Source: Ceratorhiza oryzae-sativae (taxonomy: Eukaryota; Basidiomycota; Agaricomycetes; Cantharellales; Ceratobasidiaceae). From it: 64,000 nt of DNA. Below, one piece after another: positions 10,158 through 20,157 of the stretch (the stretch's first letter is position 1; every line of letters starts with the position of its first letter). Under the pieces are notes generated by a model. It did not search any database, was not told the origin of the DNA, and saw nothing but the letters and a program-made list of their open reading frames with translations. The position numbers and the translations under genes were made by a program. The DNA is taken from contig JARWMV010000247.1 of NCBI GenBank assembly GCA_030998015.1, forward strand, positions 248,001 through 312,000, in the 5' to 3' direction.

Positions 10158-10699
10158 ATGCGTGTCATCACCCTTAACTATAATCCCCTCAACTGTACTT
10201 GTTGGTCCCTTCCTGAGGGGGACTACTGCTCCTATTGCAACGCAGTCTGCAACGCCGCCCTCGAGGACTTCTACAGGGGTGTTGGGGACTGGTTCTTCTG
10301 TGGGGTGCCAGGTACTTGTGTTCGTTCTTCGTCGTTCTCACGTAGCTAACTTGTTCTGTAGAAGAGCGCATCCTCCTTGATGGTCGGGCCCATGAGGCCA
10401 CCCTTGAGCGTGTCTGGGCGCTCGTTGATCAGGACTACAAGTCCTTTGAGGAGCGGTCTCACCAGGCCGCTCTTGCCGAATTCTTCAAGGAGGGCTCTGC
10501 TCCCTTGTTTGATGAGGCTTCGCCCTTTGCAGCGTCTGGTTCTGGGTGTTTCCAGAACTACATGGCCGACTTTGCAGGGGGGGAGGCCCCCTGGCTGTTG
10601 CCTGAGAACCAGGCTGGTGGTTCTGCAGCCCGTACTACTAGGAAGGATAAGAAGGCAAAAAACCCCTATGCCCAGCCCCTCAAGGGCAAGAAAAAATAG
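10158..10699 (+). CDS. Small Cys-rich protein with one intron, in the Gypsy B accessory region
   Basis: Exons 10158-10311 and 10362-10699 join across a 50-nt intron (GTACTT...TGTAG, branch GCTAAC) into 163 codons with no stop. The N-terminus holds NCTCW, CSYC and NAVCN, a cluster of closely spaced cysteines that could bind metal. The middle is acidic and probably helical, and the tail is basic (KKK at the end). It is transcribed opposite to the retroelement polyprotein and divergently from the Rep gene. An intron inside a retrotransposon on the antisense strand is possible because the genomic (- sense) RNA would not be spliced there. No family recognised. A coat-like or DNA-binding role can only be guessed. 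Confidence 0.7.
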
Positions 10700-10781
10700 A
10701 AAAACATTTTGAAATGTATTATTATATGATAGTGAAAATTATTCCTAAGACATTCCAAAAAACCTGTGATAGGCCTGATAG

Positions 10782-11600
10782 TCACAAAGGCTCCGTGTCC
10801 AGCAGGGGCACTTCCTCCAAGGCGCCCGCCAGCTCATCCTCCCATTTGGCCCAATCCGTTTGGACTCCCTCTTGGGCCGGGTCCAGGGTTGGTTCCTTTA
10901 TCGTTACTCTCGGCTCCTCCTCCTTTACCACCAGGGACTCCAGGCTTGCCGTGAGGCTCGACATATCCATATTGTAACCATGCAGGTTTGGGCGTACCTT
11001 CACCCAGTTACGGAAGTCGGCCAAGTTTGCTTCCTTCAACCTGATGGCAGTAAACATTTCATCAGTGGTAGTGGCCTCAAGCAGTCCCACATATGGTGCT
11101 GCTGGTGCCAGCTTCCACTGCTCCAACAGGACCCTGGCCCACTGCTCTACTTCCCAATCTGCATTAGTCGTCTGGAGGCCCACCGCCTCCCTCTGTTCCT
11201 TGGCGGCGTAGACCACCCCTGTCACCGTTGCCCCCACTATGTTGTCGATTACATACATTGGCGTGCGCAACATTGCGCTCCTGGTTGTCGGCCTTTGGAC
11301 TCCCTGCCACCACAGTATTCCTAACTTGGGGTCCTTGTAAAGGCTGTCGTTAAGCCAGTTCCTCTTGTCCCTATCCTTCTTTGGGATGTACACCAAGTTG
11401 GCCCCTGGCAGTAAGCTCTCTGCAATCATTCGGTGTTCCTCCACGCTTGGGGTGTACTGGCCTGGCTTCTTGCGGTTTTCCTTGCCTGGGTAGGGAGCTG
11501 GCTGTCTTGTGGTGGGCACCAACCAGACACGGGCAACCTGATTATTAACCAGGGGCGCAAAGTGGCCTGAGGGAAACGCGGGGCGAGTGGCGAAAGGCAT
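10782..11600 (-). CDS. 272-aa protein of unknown function in the Gypsy B accessory region
   Basis: A single uninterrupted frame from ATG 11600 to the stop at 10782. The first third is basic and Pro-rich, the middle contains hydrophobic helical stretches, and the C-terminal part is strongly acidic. A TATA-like TTTAAAAGG lies at about 11680-11690, some 80-90 nt upstream of the ATG. The gene lies between the integrase stop (11787) and the convergent Cys-rich gene (end 10699), with an 82-nt gap. No conserved motif was recognised. Intactness in an element whose gag and pol are both broken suggests recent selection or recent arrival. Confidence 0.65.
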   Translation of the reverse strand: MPFATRPAFPSGHFAPLVNNQVARVWLVPTTRQPAPYPGKENRKKPGQYTPSVEEHRMIAESLLPGANLVYIPKKDRDKRNWLNDSLYKDPKLGILWWQGVQRPTTRSAMLRTPMYVIDNIVGATVTGVVYAAKEQREAVGLQTTNADWEVEQWARVLLEQWKLAPAAPYVGLLEATTTDEMFTAIRLKEANLADFRNWVKVRPNLHGYNMDMSSLTASLESLVVKEEEPRVTIKEPTLDPAQEGVQTDWAKWEDELAGALEEVPLLDTEPL

Positions 11601-11678
11601 AGTGAAATTGGGTTTATGTGTTGTGGTGCAAGTGTGGTGGTAGAGTGGACTCTGGGCTTTCTTGGGTATCCTGGATGG

Positions 11679-11692
11679 CTCCTTTTAAAGCT
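11679..11692 (-). promoter_or_regulatory. TATA-like element before the 272-aa gene
   Basis: CTTTAAAAGGAGCC on the - strand, upstream of ATG 11600 and downstream of the integrase stop. Confidence 0.45.
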
Positions 11693-11786
11693 TTCCAGAT
11701 CCTCGTTTGGTTCTCTTTGGCCTGCCTTTCGAGTCACCTGAGTGCTGACTTGTCTTGACTGGCATTGGTGCATCTGGTAAGCGCCT

Positions 11787-14700
11787 TCACAAGTCATTTA
11801 GAACCTCTTTCATGTCAGCAAACTTGCTGGCACGTTCCATTGTGTCTTCTATTGGGTCGTAGCCCTTCCATCTGATTTGGTAAAACAGCTTGCCATTCCG
11901 CCATTCATAATTTGCAATGTGGTCCACCTTGTATTCCTCCTCTCCTTTTTCTGTTATGATTGGTGGTGGTTTGGCCTGCCTTCTTTGGAAGTCTTTATCT
12001 TCTGTGAATGGCGAGAGGAGATTTACATGGAATACATTGTGTACACATATGGTTTTAGGTAGGTCCAGGCAATATGCATGGGATGAGATCCTTTCTGTGA
12101 TTTCAAAGGGCCCCCCTTTTTGGTTGTCCAGTTTCTTGGAGGGTCTCTTGGACAAGAGGTTTGTTAGGAGCAGCCAAACCTTGTCTCCTACCTTGAATTC
12201 CCTCCCTTTCTTTTCCATTTGTTGGTGTAATTCCATTGAGGCTCTTGCCTCATCCCATACCTTTTCCATTTGATTGCGCATGTTGTCTGCAGCAGGTGCC
12301 TCAGATGGTTCTTCTCCCTCTCGGATAACCCATCTTGGGTTTTTTCCATATACTGTTTCAAATGGGGTTTGTCCTGTTGTAGCATTTACATGGTTGTTAT
12401 GGCAGAATTCGGCAATGGGTAACCATTTTACCCAATCATCTTGTCTATAATTGCAGAAGGTTCTTAAGAACCCTTCTACCCATTGATTGGTCCTTTCCGA
12501 CAGACCATCTGTTTCTGGATGGAAAGCAGTGGAGAATCTGGGCTTTGTCCCAATTCCTTTGTATAGGGCTTTTAGGAATTGGCTGTTAAAGGTTGGCCCT
12601 TGGTCTGAGACAGTGGTTTCTGGGGTCCCGTGATGTCTCCATACTTCCCTTATGAATATTTCTGCCAGTTCTTCTGCATTGGTGCTCTCCAGACATGGCA
12701 CGAAATGGGCCTGCCAGGAGAAGCAATCTACAACTGTCAAGATACTGTTGTACCCCTTTGAGACAGGTAATTTGACAATGAAATCATATGCGACATCTGC
12801 CCATGGTTTCCATGGGATTGGTAAGGACTTCAGGGGAGTGCCTTGTTTGTGTCCTTTGCTTCTTTGACATGTTTCACAAGATTCCATGTATCGGTTTACT
12901 TGGGCCTTCATTCCTGGCCAATAGTAATCCCTTGATAGTAATTCTAGTGTTCAGGCTTGTCCTTGATGACCTGCCACTGGGGCGTCATGGCACTCCTCAA
13001 GGAGACTCAACCTCAAGTCCTTGTCATCCGGGATGTAGAGCCTATTGTCATACCTTAATAGGCCCTCCTTCATTTCATACCGTCTAAATTCCTTCTGTAC
13101 TGAGGGTGGTAGTTGTTCTTTATTTGCCACGCTCAGCCTTAAGGATCTGATAGATTTGTCTTCTTCCTGAGCTTCTTTAAGCTCTTCCCAGAAATTCCCC
13201 TGTACTTCTGCCATGAAACCTATGAACCTTTCTTCTGGAATCATGATCTGTGGTTCCATAGGGGTATCCCCATGGTCGCTCCTTCTGGAAAGGGCATCTG
13301 GCTTCTGTGAGAGTTTCCCTGGTCTATACACAATCTGAAAATTGAAGGGTGCCAGAGTGAGATACCATCTGGCATGCCTTCTATTCCACATCTGGGCATT
13401 TTGCCAGTACTGGAGGTTCCTATGGTCAGTGTATATCACAATAGGTTCCTCTGTCCCTTCTAAGTATAACCTCCAGTGCTCTAAGGACCTAACAATTGCA
13501 AGCAACTCCTTGTTGTAGGTGTCATAATTTTTCTCTGGTGGGGTGAAGCTCTTCGATAGGAAGGCAATTGGATGCAATCGGTTGTCATCACCCTTTTGGC
13601 TTAGTACCGCCCCCATGGCCACTCCTGAGGCATCTGTTTCCAGTATGTATGGCCTGTTTGGGTTTGGGTGGATCAGGACCGGTTCTCTTGCTACTGCTTC
13701 TTTGATAGCTTCAAATGCTTCCTGTTGTTTTCTTTCCCACAGGAATTTGACATCTTTTTGGGTGAGATCTGTGAGGGGTTTGGCTAAGGTACTAAACTTC
13801 TCTATCCACCTTCTATAGAACCCCAAAGCCTAGGAAGGCTTGGACTTCTTTTACTGTGTTAGGTTCTGGCCATTCTAGAACTGCCTTTACCTTTTCCTTT
13901 TCCATCGATATCCCTTCTGGGGATATGACAATTCCAATGAAGCTTACCTCCTTCACAAAGAACTGACACTTGTGTGGTTTGAGGAAGAGGTGGTTTTCAC
14001 TCATTCTTCTTAACACTTCCCTGACATGTTGTACGTGTTCTTCCCTGTTTCTGGAAAACACTAGTACATCGTCCATGTAGATTACTACATAATCGTCTAT
14101 TATATCACGGAACTTTTCCATCATGAACCTGGTAAAGGTTCTTGGTCCTTCTTTTACTCCAAATGGCATGACCAAGCATTCAAACTGGCCTTCTCCTGTC
14201 CTGAAAGCTGTTTTCCATTCGTCTCCCTCTTTTACCCTGATGTTGTTGAACCCCCATCGAACATCCATTTTTGAATAGATGGTTGCATCCTTCAGTCTCT
14301 CAATCAATTCTATTTGGATTGGAAGTGGAAACCTGTCTGGCTTGGTGATGTCATTCATCTTACGGTAGTCGACTACCAACCTAAGCCCCCCATCTGCTTT
14401 GTTCACATAGAAACAGGGTGCAGCTACAACTGACTGGCTGGGCCTTATTTTCCCATTTCTTAGTTCCTCTAGGTACTCCCTGAGCGCCTTTGTTTCTGCT
14501 GGCGACATACTGTACCTCTTTGCAGGCTTTGGCAGCTCCGCTCCCTTGATCAGGTCCATTCTGAAGTCTAGGTTACCTTGGTGGGGTGGAAGTTCTTGGA
14601 AACCCTCTTCCCCGAATAGGTCTTCAAAATCCCTAAATTCTTCTGGGATTTGTAGGCTTTCACTTGCTGCCCTTGCCTTGATTTTGTCTGGGTATGAGAT

Positions 14701-15093
14701 GGTAAGGTCTTTCCAATCTATGATAGGTTCTGCTTCTTCAAGCCATTCTTTCCCTAGGACTATGTCTGTATCACCTAGGGTCATTACATAAAGGGAGCAT
14801 TTTAGTGTCTTCCCTTCCACTTCGATGTTTAGTTCTGCCCTTTCTTCTATGGCATCCTTGATTTCATTTCCATCAATGGCCACAATTGATTTCTTGTGTT
14901 TGAGGGGGGTGGTTGGAATCCCTTTTTCCCTTGAATAGGCCTTATCGATGAAGTTGGTTGAAGATCCTGAGTCAATCAGCGTCTTAGCTGGTTCCATGAT
15001 TCCCTCTACCGTAGTGTATATTATTGATTGATTACTAGACTTCTTGAGGTAACATACATCTGCGGTAGGGGTTATATTGGGGTCCTCCAACAT
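11787..15093 (-). pseudogene. Gypsy B pol: protease, RT, RNase H, integrase, chromodomain
   Basis: The order on the - strand is aspartic protease (LIDSGSSTNF), RT with CLVMPFGV and YMDD, RNase H (ETDASGVAMGAVL), and zinc-binding integrase head (HDAP..GHQ, SCETCQ). Then come the DDE core (DCFSWQAHF, SDQGPTFN, TDGLSERTNQ) and a C-terminal chromodomain (NGKLFYQIRWKGYDP). There are two lesions. One is a frame change near 13813-13826, after AFLGF. The other is a single in-frame TGA at 12951-12953, where CGA (Arg) would fit, inside the integrase head. Chromodomain integrases target heterochromatin marks, which fits insertion into an older repeat. Confidence 0.9.
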
Positions 15094-15110
15094 GGAAGTG
15101 GTAGGACCAA

Positions 15111-16944
15111 TTAGTTTTCCGACTCAGAGCTGCTTTCTTCCTCAACTTGTCTGCTGGCCTTCCCTTGTAGCTTAGCTTTGTCGTAGGTCCACTGGCCTTG
15201 GCACTCCTTCAGGACATGCCCTGATTTACCGCATTTGATGCAGAGTCCTTCTTTCCTTTGCCTGTCCTTTTCACTGTTTGGTATCCTTACCATGTTGTTG
15301 GTTTGGGTATTCCCCTGTTTGCCGCTGGTCCCTAAAGGCTTGTTCCCCCCTTGTTTGTATTTTGCTGGTGCCCAGGTTGAATTTGATGAGTTGCTGGTCC
15401 TTGTATTCATTTTCTGGTTTGCAAACTGCATGTTGTCCATTTTGCAGGCAAAGTCAATTAATTGATCTAAGGTATATGATGGACCTTCAGCCTCATTTGC
15501 CAGTACTTCAATCCTTAAGATCTCTTGTCGTACTTCGGGTTTTAACCCTTCCCTGAATTGGTCCTTGAGGGCTTCCTGGTTCCAGTCTACCTCTTGGATC
15601 AGGATCCGGAATTGGGTAGCATAATCCAATGCACTCTTGGTCTGTGTTAATTTCCTTAGTTTCCGGATGGTCTTTTCCTTTATGACTGGGTCATTAAAAG
15701 CATCCAGGAATCCCTTCCTGAAATCCTTCCAGGATGCAAGAATACCTGTGTGTTCGCCTGCTAGTAGTTTCCAGCAGTAAGGTTGTGCCCAGTTTGCTGC
15801 TTCCCCATCCTCCATGTTCATTAGCACAGCAGATATCTTTTTTCGGTCATCAAAGGCTGATTCGTCATAGTCAGCAAAGAAAAGTTCCATGCTGATTATG
15901 AAGTTCTCTGCTTCCTTCCCCTTTTTCCCATTAAATTTGCTGGGTCTCCCTAGTCTTGCCTCCTTAGGAGTGTGGTTTGCAGCAAGGGTAGGTTGGTTTG
16001 CTTGGGATGGAGGTTCTGTTTGGGGTCTTATTGTGGACTCAGCCTGGAAGGTTCTTCCCAGAAAGGGTGTTCGTACTGGGGAGGCTGAGGGGGATCGTGA
16101 GGGGCTTCCTATGACCACCCTAGTTCTTCCCCTGGTTTCTTCTGTCCTTTCCCTTGGCCTTCCTGCTTCAGTTGTTTTCCGGAGCTCATTTCCTAGATCG
16201 GTTACCGTTGTTCTAGTGCGATTAGGATCTCCCCTGTGTTTTGGTTTTCTTCTCTAAGCTTTTGAGCTTTCGCTCTTGCATTCCCAGTACCCGGTTTATT
16301 TCCATGGAGATGTCCTTTAATTCTTTTATCAGGTTCCCCATTTCTGCTTTTAGGTTGTCCTGGTTCTTTGCCACATAGAGGACATTTTTGTTGGATGTTT
16401 CCATTGACCTTACCATCCAGTCCACGTTTCCTTCTTGTCGGGTTAGTGATATTTGACACTGATTTATACCCGTGATTGCCTTTTCTAGTTCCCTATGATT
16501 ATTGTCTCTAAGTTCCTTGAGCCCTGCCCTGATGGCTGTGGCAATGGTGTGAATAGGGTTGGCAGTGGCTATGGCTCCAGGACCTGGCTGGGGTTGTGTC
16601 CTTGCCTCTTCCGCCAAGGCCGTGCCTTGTTCGTATATGGTTCGGGTCATATCTTCTACCTCATCCCTCTCTGGATTTGAGATATCTTCTGGGTCTGGAT
16701 TTATCAGGTGAATTGGCGGTTGAGGGCTGCGGAGTGGTATTCCCCCTATTTCCCCTCCCAGGATGGGGGCCCGAGTGGGGTTGGGTTGAGCCACTGGTTG
16801 TGGGTTTTGTGGCAACCCCCCTGGCATTCCTTGGAGGGTCTCATCTGGGTTACCTTCAGCCTCTGGGGAAGCAATGGGTTTGGGTGATTGTGGCCTACTA
16901 TTTGCCACTCTGCTTTGAGATCGAGTTTGTGGTCTCTGTGACAT
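15111..16944 (-). pseudogene. Gypsy B gag, one frameshift
   Basis: ATG 16944 opens a Pro/Gln-rich N-terminal region with a predicted coiled-coil (ending at 16222). The capsid-like part continues in another frame from about 16210 to 15111 and contains the retrotransposon Gag core (WKDFRKGFLDAF) and a CCHC zinc knuckle CIKCGKSGHVLKEC near the C-terminus. The two frames meet at a G4 run (about 16228-16231), so one base appears lost or gained. The pol frame starts next, in a different frame, as usual for this layout. Confidence 0.85.
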
Positions 16945-17065
16945 AGTTTCTTTATGTTCTCTTATGTATCACAGGAGTTAGCTGGTTTTCTCGTGTACTC
17001 AGCCCTTAGTATCTGTGCAGTATACTTATGTTTGCCACTAGTTAAGTTAAGAGCTTGCTTTATAA

Positions 17066-17644
17066 TGTTGTGACCCTCTGGAGGCTCCCTTGTGGAGCAC
17101 TTAAGTAGTGGCTGCGTTGACGGTTTGGCACTATGCAGTATGTATTGAGTGTTCTAGTTACAGTTTTTTGCTATGGTCTATGGTGGTTGACAAGATAAAG
17201 CAAGCTGAGGTGTTCAGTCTTGCTTTACTCCCCTTATATACATGTGACTGTGGTTGCTGCGGTGGCCCCTCTTTCCTAAGCGCTGTCTATAGCAGTTATA
17301 GGTTCTATATTGTACTAGGTCTTAGGTAATTGTTTATCCTAAGTTTGTGCAGCTCGAATCTTATAGAGCTGCGCAAGGTCCGAGGGTCATGTGACCTTTT
17401 GGACTTAAGCACCTGGCGCTTAATCGTTGGGTAAGCGCCGAGGTCACGTGACAACTTGCTCCTCGCTCCAGGTAACATGGGAGAGAAATGCTGGAGCGAG
17501 TTCAGGGTAACCACTGGCGCTTAATCGTTGGGTAAGCGCCAAGATCACGTGATCCTGTTTATGGTTTGTTCCGCTTCAGGAAAAATGCCATAAATCTGTA
17601 CAATATTCAGTTGTTAGGTTATGTCTGCTAGGCGGGTCATAACA
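17066..17644 (-). repeat. 5' LTR of Gypsy B
   Basis: 579 bp, about 97% identical to 7269-7848. Differences are mainly C/T and G/A at CpG, plus one single-base gap. Followed on the - strand by the gag leader. Confidence 0.95.
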
Positions 17645-17649
17645 AGTAT
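17645..17649 (+). repeat. Target-site duplication of Gypsy B (right copy)
   Basis: AGTAT abuts the outer end of the 5' LTR and matches 7264-7268 exactly. Confidence 0.95.
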
Positions 17650-18947
17650 AGTTCTCCTGAGGCAGTGCTACCTATCTGGGGGCCTATGCCAAGGATTCTT
17701 CCATCTGGGGAATAAATGGTGCAGCATCCTTCTTTGAAGAGGCATGCTCCTCCAGCTTGGTCTATGACCTTGCATGAGAAAAGATTGCCAGCAAATGAGG
17801 GGATGTGGGCAACATTCCAGAGCAAAAGTTCATTTGTCTGGTCACCATTCCAGATGACAGCTCAGACAGTTCTGCAGCCAACAATGGGTACATCACTGCC
17901 TATGCCTTCAACAACCTTGGAAAGAGGCTCATAGGTATGGAAATAAGCATGGTTGCCAACTATATGCAACCCAGCACCAGAGTCTGCAGTCCATTCATAC
18001 AAGGAAAAGGAGGTGGATGCTTTTGCCATGAAGGCTACAACCCTGCCTTTATCAGATTCATTTGGATCACCTTGGTCTCCAGTATTAGCTACATGCACTG
18101 CTTCTTTTTTCTTGTCCTGGTCCACCTTCTTTTTCTGGCACTCCTGTTCCCAATGTCCCTTTTTATGACAGTAGTTGCATTTGCCCCTCCTCTTTTTGTC
18201 TCCTCCATTATTCTTTCCTCCAGGCCCAAAGGTCATGGCAGCTGAAGCCTTCTGAGCCAGTAGACCTGCTTCCACACCTCTCTGCTCCTGTTGTTGTCCT
18301 TCAGCCATCACCAAGCTAGTGACTTGAGTTGCCATGGTGGGCCACTTGGTCTTGTCCTTGAATGTCAGGAGTGGCCATAGTGTCTGTATAAAGACATCCC
18401 AAGATTGAGGAAGCAATGTGACAAGGGCAATAGCCCAGTCAAACTTGGTGGCTAGGGTGGTATCTATAGCATGTAGTTGGTCATACCAGGAGTGCATGGT
18501 GCAGAGATGGTTGTCTATGTGGGTGTCATCAAGCATTTGGTGTGAGAAAAAATTGCACTGTAGTTCCACAACAGCAACAATATCTGTCACCTTGTAGAGT
18601 TGCTTAAGCAAGACCCAGACCTCAGCAGAGGAGTTGCAGACAAGGATATTGGTCATAACAGCATCATTGACACAGTGCCAGAGTAAGCCTTGCACCTTGC
18701 AGTTGGATTTCGGCCAGTCAGCCTTGGTCTTGTCACCAGGTGAGGGCTTTGTCTTTGTGCCTTCCACATACTCCATCAACTCTAATTCTCCTAGTAGGTC
18801 CTCCATATGAATGTGCCAGATGTGCCAGTTCACTGATCCCTTCAGAGGTGGGATGCAGACAGACCCTGTACTCAACAGCAGCACTGTGGTAGTGTCCAGA
18901 GTGGTATTGGGTGTTGGGGTAGACATAGAGCCTCCTGCACCTGACAT
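17650..18947 (-). pseudogene. Copia Gag and protease
   Basis: From ATG 18947, a 361-codon frame encodes a Copia-type Gag (UBN2-like; the KGSVNWHIWHIHMEDLL block), a CCHC knuckle CNYCHKKGHWEQEC and a protease active site WTADSGAG. A frame change near 17850 moves the protease C-terminus (LWNVAHIPSFAGNLFS) into the frame ending at about 17650, where Gypsy B is inserted. The DNA is CpG-poor. Confidence 0.85.
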
Positions 18948-19048
18948 AGTAGACAGCTAGAGTTACGCAAGTGAAATGAAATGGACAGTTTATCAGTTAA
19001 GAAGCTAGTTCCTAGATTAGAGCAACTTGGGGCTCATAACCTATTGAA

Positions 19049-19528
19049 TGTAGCACAGCAGAGTGAGCAGAATTAATAGAATACATCATAATAAATTGCT
19101 GTCTATAACTAGCTAAGAGTACAGTACATTTATACTATTCTAAGTATCTAAATATATCTATATAAGCAAGATCCAGACTGCAGAGATCATGATAGGAACC
19201 GGAAATAAATGTGTGGAACATAAAGTGTCTTGCCAATGATCTGAGCCATGTCCTGATGAGCAGCTGGCTGCCCATTGGACCTGTCATGTGATTATGTAAT
19301 TAAGCACCAGACCAATGAGCAGCTGGCTGTCCATTGAACCTGGTTACATATGCTCTTGCACTTGTAACTCTCAACAGTAAGTGAGCAACTAATAATAGGA
19401 CAAGGCTCAGTAAGCAGGTGGAGGTGCTTACTCATAAAAGGAAGGTGATCAAGCCACAAGACCAATGTGGTGGACAAAGGAAAGAAAATGATGGTTAGCC
19501 ACAAGACCTTTGATTGTGGCTCATGACA
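19049..19528 (-). repeat. 5' LTR of the Copia element (edges inferred)
   Basis: On the - strand it begins TGTCATGAGCC at 19528 and ends ACA at 19049, seven bases before GGTTATGAGCCC, a plausible primer-binding site. The partner 3' LTR is lost, so the limits rest on the TG...CA rule and the position before gag. Confidence 0.55.
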
Positions 19529-20157
19529 CTAGAAGGGCCTTGAGTCAAGGCCATATTGCAAGCCCCAGCTCTAAGCACCTGACTTAGCTGCTGTCCACAG
19601 TTGCTTACTCAGCAATGGGTGTCCATCAGCCACAAAGCACATAAGTGCATATGGTGTCAAGCCACAAGATGGTAGACACACATGAGGCATCCAGCTGATA
19701 CAAACCATGCATCAGCAGTAGTCAGGACATAGTCCAGACCCATTAGGGGCATTAGCCACTTGCAAAGCAAAGTCTGACAACCACTTTCAGAGGTTGTGAC
19801 AGGGCAACAGGAAGAGAGAAAAGGAAGGAAAAGAAGTGGCTACACACAGCCCAACACTGCCTTAAGCCTGTGCCACTAGGCTGTAAGAGGGTGGCTTGGA
19901 GGTGGTGCTGATCCTAAGAATAGACCAATGTCCAACTGAGAAGAAAAGAGGGGAGAGAGAGGTTGAGGGTGGCTTTTGATAGTAGCCATATTGGCTAGTA
20001 TCATGTGTTCCACCCACATGTACTCAAGCAAGGTAGACAAGAAGAGAAATGTAATGTATCCCACATGACACAAAGAGGAGGGTGACCTCCATTGCTCAAG
20101 TACTTAAGGGGTGAGCTGGCATACAGATAGGGCAACAATTGCTGGTGACTGTAGATA
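19529..20157. other. Repeat-rich DNA, no gene seen
   Basis: CpG-poor sequence between the Copia LTR and the palindrome. No reliable coding frame or clear repeat partner was seen within the window. Confidence 0.4.

Larger units (their letters stand above)
7269..17644 (-). mobile_element. Complete Ty3/Gypsy (chromovirus-type) element B carrying a Rep gene module
   Basis: LTRs at 17066-17644 (5') and 7269-7848 (3') are about 97% identical, with some 18 substitutions, most at CpG. The 5-bp duplication AGTAT is at 7264-7268 and 17645-17649. On the - strand the order is LTR, gag (16944-15111), protease-RT-RNase H-integrase-chromodomain (15093-11787), about 3.9 kb of extra DNA with three further genes, a polypurine tract (7866-7849) and the LTR. 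At 10,376 bp it is several kb longer than a plain chromovirus of this layout. gag and pol have one or two single-base lesions each, so this copy is probably immobile but young. Confidence 0.93.
5325..19528 (-). mobile_element. Ty1/Copia element, decayed, split by Gypsy B, 3' end lost
   Basis: On the - strand the order is 5' LTR (19528-19049), a possible primer-binding stretch GGTTATGAGCCC (19031-19042), Gag with a zinc knuckle and protease (18947-17650), then Gypsy B inserted at 17644/7269. After the gap come integrase (7263-6341) and the first half of the reverse transcriptase, ending at 5325 at the inverted-repeat unit. The order protease-integrase-RT is diagnostic of Copia. The RNase H and 3' LTR are gone. 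The AGTAT duplication of Gypsy B shows that both Copia halves were once contiguous. Confidence 0.85.

Noticed and set aside
7849..11787. A live geminivirus-like virus genome
   Set aside because: No conserved origin nonamer was seen, the module is enclosed by retroelement LTRs, and no coat protein is recognisable.
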